From: Acidimicrobiaceae bacterium
GTDB taxonomy: Bacteria; Actinomycetota; Acidimicrobiia; Acidimicrobiales; Bog-793
Assembly (NCBI GenBank): GCA_027459565.1
Contig: DAIDIA010000002.1
Location: 1 to 9,508, forward strand
DNA: 9,508 nt
Direction of reading: 5' to 3'
Position 1 is the stretch's first letter, and every line of letters starts with the position of its first letter. The notes under the pieces were generated by a model. That model saw nothing but the letters and a program-made list of their open reading frames with translations. It was not told the origin of the DNA and searched no databases. The translations under genes were made by a program, and so were the position numbers. Positions 1-5,897 of the stretch are shown here, one piece after another.

Positions 1-1811
1 TATCGGACGATCTCGACCTCTCCCTGGCCGCCGTGACCATAGGTCGCGATGTGCCGGGAGTGAAAGTCCTTGACCATCTGCTCCACGGTCGCACGATTGA
101 CCTCGAGGCCATCGACGACGACGGCGAGCTCCGAGGCCTGACCGAGATAGCGCAGATCCGCGCGCAGCGTGAGTGCGATGGTCGAGCGATCGATTCCGGC
201 GTCGACAAGACGTTGTCGCTGATCCCGGGCGAGCTCTGCAATGCGGGCATTCACCAGGTCGCCCGTGGTGTGATCAAGTCGAGCGAGCACGGTCTCGGTC
301 TTGGTGAGCTCAACGGGAGCCCACAACATCCCGAGGGCAGAAAGCACCCCGGCAAACGGCGGCACAACGACCTCGCCGATCCGCACCGTCTCCGCGAGAG
401 AGGCTGCATGAAGCGCGCCGCTTCCACCAAACACGATCAGGCTGCAGTCCTCAAGTGAGAGTCCCCGTTCGGTCGAGACCGCCCGCAGCACCCGGGCCAT
501 CTGCTGGTCCGCGACGCGGTGGATCGCAATGGCAGCCTCGATCACCGAGAGACCGAGAGGCGTCGCGACATCGCGCGAGATCGCGGCGCGCGCGAGTTCA
601 ATCTCCGCCTGCACGCCAGATAGACGCAGATACTCGGTCGAGACATAGCCGAGCACGAGATTCGCGTCGGTCACCGTGGCCCGTGTGCCGCCGCGCCCGT
701 AACACGCGGGACCCGGGTCCGCTCCTGCGCTTGCGGGTCCGACGATCAGACCCCCCGCGAGATCCACCCGGGCGATACTTCCCCCTCCGGCTCCGATCTC
801 GGCGAGATCGAGAACGGGCAGGCGGACGGTGTATCCACCGCCTTTGAGCAGCCTGCTCGTCGCAGAGATCTCGGTACCGATCGACAGCTCACCGACGCGC
901 GACACATTGCCGTTGGCGATGAGCGACGCCTTGGCAGTCGTTCCTCCCATGTCGAAACTGATCGCCTGGTCAATTCCGAGATTGCGCGCGATCCGCGCCG
1001 CGGCAAGCACACCGGCGGCAGGGCCCGATTCGAGAAGATGGGCGGGAAGGCGCGCCGCGTCACTCGCTGGCATCATCCCGCCACTTGACTGCATGACAAA
1101 CAGCGGGGCATCGATGCCGAGATCGCCGAGTCCTTGCACGAGCGAATCGAGATATGTCGAAACGACGGGACGCAGATACGCATTCACCACGGCAGTGCTC
1201 GACCGTTCGAACTCGCCGATCTCGCGCGAGACCTCCGTGCTCGTCGTGACGATGACTCCCGGATGCCGATCGGCGATGAAGCGCGCGACCGCGTCCTCAT
1301 GTGCGGGATTGATGTAACTGTTGATCAGACAGATTGCGACGGCCACAACGCCCAATGCGATCGCTTCATCGAGGAGGGGACCGAGCGATTCGAGGTCGGG
1401 AGCGCGCAGCACCGTTCCGTCCGCAGCGATCCGTTCATCGACCTCAAGGCGAAGACGTCTCGGAACAAGAGCCGGAGGCTTTTGCCAACCAAGGTCGTAG
1501 AGCGTCGGCGTGCGCAGGCGCCCGATCTCGAGCACATCCTGGAAGCCCGATGTGGTGACGAGCGCGGTCGCGGGTCCCGAGTGCTCGAGAACCGCGTTCG
1601 TCCCCACCGTGGTTCCGTGCAGCACCTGGCCGACCAGCGTCGTATCGATGACGCCGCGTGTGAGCGTCTCGGCGACCCCGTAGAGCACCGCGCGTTCATA
1701 TCCCTCGGGGGTGCTCGGAACCTTCGCGGCCGTGAGTCGACCTGATCCGTCAATGCCAACGACGTCGGTGAAGGTTCCGCCGACATCGGCCGCTACCCGT
1801 GCATCGGTCAC
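1..1811 (-). CDS. hyuA: Hydantoinase/oxoprolinase family protein, HyuA-type subunit (3' end outside the window)
   Basis: This is the ATP-binding subunit of the HyuA/5-oxoprolinase/acetone carboxylase-beta superfamily, whose members use ATP to activate a cyclic amide for hydrolysis or a ketone for carboxylation. The frame stays open for 603 codons from the GTG at 1811 to the window edge. Family members are usually about 650-720 residues, so roughly the last 50-110 are missing. Visible motifs are the actin-like phosphate loop DVGGTFTD (residues 9-16), HGTTVGTNAVLE, ESGPAAGV, DMGGTTAK (about 286), GAGGGS (about 340), GADPGPACYG and VFGGSGALHA (about 460). A GAGGAG ribosome site lies 7 bases before the start. 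The GTG overlaps the upstream lyase stop in GTGA, so translation is probably coupled. A HyuB partner is expected beyond the left edge. Family membership is clear; the substrate cannot be told from sequence. Several long frames on the opposite strand are shadows. Confidence 0.93.
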   Translation of the reverse strand, partial: MTDARVAADVGGTFTDVVGIDGSGRLTAAKVPSTPEGYERAVLYGVAETLTRGVIDTTLVGQVLHGTTVGTNAVLEHSGPATALVTTSGFQDVLEIGRLRTPTLYDLGWQKPPALVPRRLRLEVDERIAADGTVLRAPDLESLGPLLDEAIALGVVAVAICLINSYINPAHEDAVARFIADRHPGVIVTTSTEVSREIGEFERSSTAVVNAYLRPVVSTYLDSLVQGLGDLGIDAPLFVMQSSGGMMPASDAARLPAHLLESGPAAGVLAAARIARNLGIDQAISFDMGGTTAKASLIANGNVSRVGELSIGTEISATSRLLKGGGYTVRLPVLDLAEIGAGGGSIARVDLAGGLIVGPASAGADPGPACYGRGGTRATVTDANLVLGYVSTEYLRLSGVQAEIELARAAISRDVATPLGLSVIEAAIAIHRVADQQMARVLRAVSTERGLSLEDCSLIVFGGSGALHAASLAETVRIGEVVVPPFAGVLSALGMLWAPVELTKTETVLARLDHTTGDLVNARIAELARDQRQRLVDAGIDRSTIALTLRADLRYLGQASELAVVVDGLEVNRATVEQMVKDFHSRHIATYGHGGQGEVEIVR

Positions 1812-2695
1812 GGCGCATCTCCTCGTGACCCGGGATCCTCGGCGAGCATCTGCTCGAATGCACTGGCGTCGGCCCATCCCGCGAGGTCCATGTAGCGCCG
1901 GAAGCCGATGAGCTCCTGGGTTGCGACCACCGTGTCTCGCGCGAGGTTTCCGAGGAAGTGCTCGATCGCGAGCGCGCCAGCGCGCGCTGCCTGGATCGGA
2001 TAGATCATCACGGCAACGCCGAGCTCGCGCGCGAGCTCCTTGGTCGGAGCGGGACTCAGATCGCTCCCCGAGACGTTGTAGAGCTGTGGAAATCGGTCGA
2101 TCGCATCGGAGATCTGCCGGAGCTCGTCGAGGGTGCGGATGCCGTTGATCATCAGGAGCTCGGCACCCGCCTCTCGGTACGCAATGGACCGCGCGATGGC
2201 GGCCTCGACACCCTCGGTAAGCAGCGAATCGGTGCGAGCGACGAGAATGAGATCCGTCTCTGCCGCGCGCGCCGCGTGGAGGCGCGCCTGCATCTCCGCG
2301 ATCGGAACGCACGGTTCGCTGGTGAGATATCCGCAGCGACGCGGGAAGCTCTGGTCCTCGATGTGCACTGCGGCAACGCCGACGGACTCGAGGGCGCGCA
2401 TCGCGTGACGGATCGTTGGCGCACCGCCATAACCCGTGTCGAGATCGACAATGACATCGGCTGCCGAGACGCGAGCGGCCACCCCGGCGGCATCGACAAG
2501 TTCCGAGAGGCTCAATACGCTCATGTCCGGGAAGCCGCGTGCCGCTGCGGTACCGGCTCCGCTGACATATACCGAGGTGAAACCCGCCTCGCGTGCGAGC
2601 GAAGCGGAGATGCCGTCAGTGACCCCTGGCGAGATAACCGGCGGTGAGCTGGAGATTCGTGATCGCAACCGCGTCGGGCAATGAGGAAAAGTCAC
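1808..2695 (-). CDS. Isocitrate lyase/PEP mutase superfamily protein (methylisocitrate lyase-like)
   Basis: A cytosolic TIM-barrel enzyme of the ICL/PEPM superfamily, 295 residues from the chosen GTG. Residues expected of the family are VSG (44-46), the metal-binding DLDTGYG (84-90), EDQ (113-115), the mobile-loop PRRCGY (118-123) and ARTD (153-156). In this superfamily a loop cysteine marks carbon-carbon lyases (isocitrate, 2-methylisocitrate and 2,3-dimethylmalate lyases). PEP mutases and phosphonopyruvate hydrolases lack it. The usual KKCGH or KRCGH reads RRCGY here, so the substrate is uncertain. The frame stays open upstream to 2776, but that stretch covers the promoter and reads unlike the family. 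GTG at 2695 fits the family N-terminus and lies directly beside the palindrome, with no ribosome site, which suggests a leaderless mRNA. A TTG ten codons on, at L10, is an alternative. It is the first gene of a two-gene operon with the HyuA-type gene. Confidence 0.9.
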   Translation of the reverse strand: MTFPHCPTRLRSRISSSPPVISPGVTDGISASLAREAGFTSVYVSGAGTAAARGFPDMSVLSLSELVDAAGVAARVSAADVIVDLDTGYGGAPTIRHAMRALESVGVAAVHIEDQSFPRRCGYLTSEPCVPIAEMQARLHAARAAETDLILVARTDSLLTEGVEAAIARSIAYREAGAELLMINGIRTLDELRQISDAIDRFPQLYNVSGSDLSPAPTKELARELGVAVMIYPIQAARAGALAIEHFLGNLARDTVVATQELIGFRRYMDLAGWADASAFEQMLAEDPGSRGDAP

Positions 2696-2713
2696 GATAT
2701 TTGATATAATATC
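2696..2713. promoter_or_regulatory. AT-rich palindromic operator candidate, copy 1
   Basis: The 18 bases read GATATT-TGATAT-AATATC: perfect 6-base arms around a 6-base spacer. An inner 13-base dyad, TGATAT-A-ATATCA, overlaps it. The site is conspicuously AT-rich in GC-rich surroundings and lies between the divergent lyase (minus, start at 2695) and SnoaL-like (plus, start at 2759) genes. It overlaps the plausible -10 elements of both, so a bound regulator could control both transcripts. A copy matching at 16 of 18 positions in the same orientation lies at 9410-9427. The regulator family cannot be named from the site alone. Confidence 0.7.
2705..2710 (+). promoter_or_regulatory. -10 promoter element (TATAAT) for the SnoaL-like/HbpS-like operon
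   Basis: This is a perfect TATAAT consensus inside the palindrome. It predicts a transcript start near 2717 and an untranslated leader of about 42 bases carrying the ribosome site at 2746-2752. No good -35 hexamer is found 16-18 bases upstream, so the promoter is either weak and extended or activator-dependent. On the opposite strand TATTAT (2711 to 2706) could serve the lyase gene, giving a transcript that starts within a few bases of its GTG. Confidence 0.55.
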
Positions 2714-2758
2714 ACCGCTGTTTCCACACGGAAATCCCCAAGACAGAGGAGACCACCG

Positions 2759-3226
2759 GTGCTCACGCACGAACAACTACGCGATGCGGTCAACGAACAC
2801 TTCCGTGCCGAGAACAGTCGGGACGTCGACGCGATCGTCGCATCGGTCACCGAGGATGTCGAGTACCACGTCAAGAGCCCCTCCTATCCCGACGACGTGT
2901 TCCCGTTCGGCGTCACCGCAAGCGCCGAGGGCGTCAGGCAGCTCTGGACGGACCTCTATGAGACCTATTCGAGCTATGAGATCTCCGTCGATGACGTCCT
3001 CACCTGGCCCGAACGCAACCAGGCGCTCGCGCTCGTCACCATTCTGGCGACACCGGCGGAGGATTTCGAGGGACTGCCTGCGGGAAAGCCATTCACCTAC
3101 AGTGTCGCCGCGCTGTGCGACTACAACGACGACGCCAAGATGACCCGCGAGACCGTCTATGGAAACTTCGCGATCGTCACCTGGGGAATCAATCGGATGC
3201 GACAGTTCCTCGCCGAATCTCAGTGA
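2759..3226 (+). CDS. SnoaL-like (NTF2-fold) protein
   Basis: A 155-residue soluble protein with the size and pattern of the SnoaL/NTF2-like superfamily. An N-terminal helical stretch (about residues 3-30, with HFRAENSRDVDAIVASV) is followed by a DVEYHV strand and alternating strands to the C-terminus. Members of this fold include small-molecule cyclases, isomerases, hydrolases and non-catalytic binding proteins, so no reaction can be assigned. There is no signal peptide or membrane segment. The GTG start is supported by a GAGGAGA ribosome site (2746-2752) at good spacing. The stop codon shares one base with the ATG of the GlcG/HbpS-like gene (TGATG), so the two are almost certainly co-translated. 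Transcription is divergent from the lyase/HyuA operon and is likely controlled from the palindrome just upstream. The fold call is fairly safe; a function in modifying or sensing the imported substrate is inference. Confidence 0.82.
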   Translation: MLTHEQLRDAVNEHFRAENSRDVDAIVASVTEDVEYHVKSPSYPDDVFPFGVTASAEGVRQLWTDLYETYSSYEISVDDVLTWPERNQALALVTILATPAEDFEGLPAGKPFTYSVAALCDYNDDAKMTRETVYGNFAIVTWGINRMRQFLAESQ

Positions 3227-3627
3227 TGGCGATCACCCTCGAGGAGGCACTCGCGGCCGCGGCCATAGGCGTGGAGGCGGCGACAGCCGAGTCGATCTCG
3301 GTAGGAATCGTCGTGCTTGACCAGCGCTTCGTGGTGCTTGCAGCCGTTCGCATGGAGAACGCGTACCCGAGCACCGTCCCCGTCGCCACCGGCAAGGCCC
3401 ACACGGCGTTGAACTTCGGAGTCCCGAGCGCGGCGATAGCGGCGAAGGTCGCGGCGGAGAACAAGGTCGCGCTCACCCTCGCCGAACCCCGTCTGCTCTT
3501 CGTCGGCGGCGGAGAGCCCGTCATGCGCGACGGAGTCGTCGTCGGTGCCGTTGGGGTCAGCGGCGCGAGCGAGGAGATGGACTGCGCAATCTGTGCGGTC
3601 GTCTCCAAAGCGCTCTCGAATCCCTGA
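3226..3627 (+). CDS. GlcG/HbpS-like (DUF336) heme-binding family protein
   Basis: A 133-residue protein matching the GlcG/HbpS/PduO C-terminal family. It has the N-terminal helix TLEEALAAAA, a core strand SVGIVVLDQRFVVLAAVRMENA (positions about 25-46, equivalent to the family's VVDxxGxxxxxxRMDxA), KAHTA (57-61), a glycine-rich turn FVGGGEPV, and the conserved C-terminal VVGAVGVSGAS. Streptomyces HbpS is secreted and binds heme, but this protein has no signal peptide and should be cytosolic. Family members are common as small accessory genes in catabolic operons, often with no proven role. The ATG overlaps the preceding stop by one base and has no strong ribosome site of its own, which supports translational coupling with the SnoaL-like gene. 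Family assignment is confident; heme binding here is not shown. Confidence 0.87.
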   Translation: MAITLEEALAAAAIGVEAATAESISVGIVVLDQRFVVLAAVRMENAYPSTVPVATGKAHTALNFGVPSAAIAAKVAAENKVALTLAEPRLLFVGGGEPVMRDGVVVGAVGVSGASEEMDCAICAVVSKALSNP

Positions 3628-3648
3628 CACACGCGAACGCTCCCGAGT

Positions 3649-3708
3649 CCGTTGGACGAATCCCACTGGCTGACACGAAGGTCCAAGATGGGGCTCAGGT
3701 TCCAACGG
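3649..3708. terminator. Possible terminator structure between convergent genes
   Basis: The 88-base gap between the convergent GlcG/HbpS-like gene and the minus-strand NTF2-like gene holds an 8-base inverted repeat, CCGTTGGA (3649-3656) and TCCAACGG (3701-3708), with 44 bases between. An alternative nested pair, TTGGAC (3652-3657) and GTCCAA (3681-3686), is also present. There is no T-run. Position favours a terminator, but the long loop makes this weak. Confidence 0.25.
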
Positions 3709-3715
3709 GCAGACC

Positions 3716-4210
3716 TCAGTCGATGCTCCGTCCTGGCGGGATTCTCCTCTCCACCCAGACCCACTCAAGTCCCTCGAAGCCCTCGATACCCTGTGCAACT
3801 GCCCGGCGCTCACTGATCTGCCATCCCTCGACAGTCCGGACCAGCTGGTCGAGATAGCGAAGGCGCACAACCGGATGATCTCCGTCCCAGGTCTCGTGCC
3901 ATGCAGTGACGTAGGTGGAGACCCGACAGTCCGAATCCGATACGAATTCCATCGTCTGTTCGCCGAGCTGGTGGTGCGTGCGGCGGAACTCGGATTGTCC
4001 GCGCGCGATACGCGCGCGGACGGCTTCGCGCCCAACGACCCGTCCACCGCGACCGGGCCCATAGTCGACGACACACTGCTCGGTGAAGAGCTCCGCGACC
4101 GCGTCGATATCGTATTCATCGACGCGTTCACAGAACCTCGCGATGACCTCGGAGACCTCGATCCGCGCGACGAGGCGCGCGACCTGTGCAGCGAGATCTC
4201 CATCATCCAT
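3716..4210 (-). CDS. NTF2-like/SnoaL_4-type protein
   Basis: A 164-residue soluble protein with NTF2-fold features: a long N-terminal helix (LAAQVARLVARIEVSEVIARF, about 6-26), the VDEYDIDAVAELFTEQCVVDYG stretch (30-51) typical of SnoaL_4 members, GREAV (60-64) and the pair THHQLG (78-83), followed by strand-rich sequence with WQISERRAV near the end. Related proteins act as small-molecule isomerases or dehydratases or as non-catalytic partners; dioxygenase beta subunits share the fold. The frame is open to an ATG at 4282, but the extra 24 residues are Arg/Gly-rich and unlike the family, so ATG 4210, with GGAGAGG upstream, is preferred. It differs clearly from the other NTF2-like gene at 2759. 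It lies downstream of the importer operon, beyond a strong hairpin, and may have its own promoter in 4211-4420, where I could not identify a convincing one. Confidence 0.8.
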   Translation of the reverse strand: MDDGDLAAQVARLVARIEVSEVIARFCERVDEYDIDAVAELFTEQCVVDYGPGRGGRVVGREAVRARIARGQSEFRRTHHQLGEQTMEFVSDSDCRVSTYVTAWHETWDGDHPVVRLRYLDQLVRTVEGWQISERRAVAQGIEGFEGLEWVWVERRIPPGRSID

Positions 4211-4420
4211 ACCGTGGACCGCCTCTCCATCATCTCCGGTAGGTCCGGGGCGCCTTCGTCGATGACCGGCGCGACCGATCATTCACATCTTCGTATCGAT
4301 GTCGGGAACAAGCACGGCCGATGGGGTCATCCCCGTCGGCCACCGGCCGCCCTGCGTCGCGTGGCGGAGGCGAATTGCGCGACGGTCATACCTGAAACAC
4401 CTGCGCTCGCCAGCGGGGAT

Positions 4421-4452
4421 GTGGGATCTCTGGCATCTGCCAGAGATCCCAC
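4421..4452 (-). terminator. 15-bp perfect hairpin, likely end of the importer operon
   Basis: GTGGGATCTCTGGCA (4421-4435) is followed after two bases by its exact reverse complement (4438-4452). In RNA this gives a very stable stem of about 14-15 bp with a tiny loop. It starts 49 bases past the binding-protein stop on the minus strand. No T-run follows in either direction, as is often the case for actinobacterial terminators, so it may instead act as an RNA 3'-end stabiliser. Apart from this hairpin I see nothing recognisable in the 4211-4500 gap. Confidence 0.7.
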
Positions 4453-4500
4453 TCACGATCACGCACGCGCGCAACCGACCCGCCAGAGAACTCCGGCCCG

Positions 4501-5715
4501 TTACCTCGTGAAGTTCTTGAAGTTCTGGACCAGCTTCCACTGCGATCCGGTCCACTGCGCAACCGCAGCACCGTTCGCTCCGGTGTGACCCTTGGGAAGT
4601 CGACCAAAGGAGATCAGCGGCAAGAGACCGGTCTTGAACGACCGCAGTTCCTGAGCGGTCTTGTCAAAGTTCGCCCATGTCAGCTTGTTGCCCATCTCCT
4701 TGAGGACCTGGAACAGGACGAGGTTCTGTGCGTAAGCCTGAACCGCGTAGGTGTTCTGCGCCTCTGCCGGGTTGACCTGGTTCATCGCCTTGATGTACGC
4801 CTTGACAGCCGGCGTGTTCTCAGTCGGCAGTGCACCGACGAGTGCGCCGTACATCCCAACCGCCGCAGAGCCAGCAGGACCGGTGTCTTGAAGTGTTCCG
4901 GTGTTCGCGGCCGAGGAGTCACCGATGATCAGGGGCTTCCAGCCAAGCTGCTGAGCCTGCTTGAGGAACAGGACCGACTGGGTGTTGTCCGTTCCAAGCA
5001 CAACTGCCTGGGGGTTGGACGCCTTCACCGCGAGGACTGCCGCGCTGATGTCGGTGCTGTTGGTCTGGGTGTAGCTGACGTTGGTGACTCTGATCTTGTC
5101 AATGCGCGCCTGCTCCTGGACCCCGCTCAAGACAGAGAGCCCGTAGGCGTTCTGCTGACCGAGGTATGCGAGTGACTTGATCTTCTTGCCCTTGAGGAAG
5201 TCGACGATCACCCGCGCCTGGGACTGGTGCGGAGTTGCGAGGATGAACACATTCTTCAGCGCCGGGTCTGGCGGAAGGTAGGGTCCCCAAACGGGAATGC
5301 CCGAAGAGGTGACAAGTGGCCAGCTCCCGGGAATCTCCGCGGATCCGACTGGAGTGTCGATGAGGAACACCTTCTGCTGATCGGTGAGGCGAAGGAAGTT
5401 CGCGACCGAAAGAGCCGGGGTGAACTGATCGTCGAGGTAGGTGGCGATCACCTTGCGTCCGTTGATCCCTCCATGGGAGTTGACCATGTTGATGGCCGCT
5501 TCCATGCCCGCACGGAATGCTGCTCCTGCAGATGCTGCTCCACCGGTGAGGGGCATCGTCGTGCCAACGATGATCTCGTGCTTCGCGATGCCCTGAGCAT
5601 TCGCCGACGCACCAGCTGGTGTCGACTGAACGATCAGTGTTGCGGCCGTCATCGAGGCAAGTGCGAGCGATGTCGCCAGCCCCAGACGGTACTTTTGCTG
5701 CCGTAATTTGCTCAC
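4501..5715 (-). CDS. LIV-type ABC transporter substrate-binding protein
   Basis: A type I periplasmic-binding-fold receptor (HAAT/LivJ-LivK-like family) of 404 residues that captures the substrate outside the membrane for the adjacent importer. The N-terminus is a Sec signal: positive RQQKYR, a hydrophobic run (about 11-30), then AGASA with likely cleavage after A38. The mature protein begins with the family pattern EIIVGTTMPLTGGAASAGAAFRAG (about 47-70), then GGINGRKV. The middle shows SLAYLGQQNAYGLSVLSGVQE, and the second lobe shows NPQAVVLGTDNTQSVLFLKQAQQLGWKPLIIG. There is no cysteine anywhere, so it is not a lipoprotein. The GTG start has a strong AAGGAG site 6 bases upstream. It is last in the operon, 182 bases after LivF, with a structured gap between. 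The substrate is unknown; the family binds amino acids, amides, urea and various carboxylates. Confidence 0.93.
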   Translation of the reverse strand: MSKLRQQKYRLGLATSLALASMTAATLIVQSTPAGASANAQGIAKHEIIVGTTMPLTGGAASAGAAFRAGMEAAINMVNSHGGINGRKVIATYLDDQFTPALSVANFLRLTDQQKVFLIDTPVGSAEIPGSWPLVTSSGIPVWGPYLPPDPALKNVFILATPHQSQARVIVDFLKGKKIKSLAYLGQQNAYGLSVLSGVQEQARIDKIRVTNVSYTQTNSTDISAAVLAVKASNPQAVVLGTDNTQSVLFLKQAQQLGWKPLIIGDSSAANTGTLQDTGPAGSAAVGMYGALVGALPTENTPAVKAYIKAMNQVNPAEAQNTYAVQAYAQNLVLFQVLKEMGNKLTWANFDKTAQELRSFKTGLLPLISFGRLPKGHTGANGAAVAQWTGSQWKLVQNFKNFTR

Positions 5716-5782
5716 GTTATTCTCCTTTTACTTTCTTGCTGTTGGATTGTGGATCTTGGATTCCCCGTACTTCTTTGGTGCT

Positions 5783-5807
5783 GGCTGAACCGGATTCCGA
5801 TTCAGCC
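5783..5807 (-). other. Stem-loop in the LivF/binding-protein gap
   Basis: GGCTGAA (5783-5789) and TTCAGCC (5801-5807) form a perfect 7-bp stem. On the transcribed minus strand it extends through a U-G pair and CGG/CCG to 11 bp around a 3-base loop. No T-run follows, so a standard intrinsic terminator is unlikely. The position, between the transport ATPase and the binding-protein gene, fits a processing or mRNA-stabilising element that raises receptor levels over membrane components, as known for other binding-protein-dependent importers. Two smaller hairpins lie in the same gap at 5828-5844 (GACGG/CCGTC, G-rich loop on the RNA) and 5859-5871 (GAGGA/TCCTC). Confidence 0.55.
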
Positions 5808-5897
5808 CGTGGTACTACGCCTTTCCCGACGGCCCCCTCCCGTCAGCCTGAGACCTTGGAGGACGATCCTCTCTTTCATGTTGGACATTCGAAACCC

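Noticed and set aside
2696..2776. 27-codon N-terminal extension of the lyase to an ATG at 2776
   Set aside because: It would translate through the palindrome, the -10 element and the divergent gene's ribosome site, and it does not match the family N-terminus.
3220..4233. Long minus-strand open frame of 337 codons across the GlcG/HbpS-like and NTF2-like genes
   Set aside because: Arg/Ser-rich composition with no family pattern. It covers two genes with clear family signatures in other frames, so it is a GC-rich shadow.
4211..4282. 24-codon extension of the minus-strand NTF2-like gene to an ATG at 4282
   Set aside because: The extension is Arg/Gly-rich, lacks a good ribosome site, and the internal ATG at 4210 fits the family start better. 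Kept as a possible alternative.
3875..4588. Plus-strand open frame of 237 codons across the NTF2-like gene, hairpin and end of the binding-protein gene
   Set aside because: It runs through a 15-bp hairpin and opposite two supported genes, and its translation shows no domain pattern.
5783..5807. Reading the stem-loop as an intrinsic terminator that ends the importer transcript after LivF
   Set aside because: No T-run follows on the transcribed strand, and no convincing promoter for the binding-protein gene is visible downstream of it.
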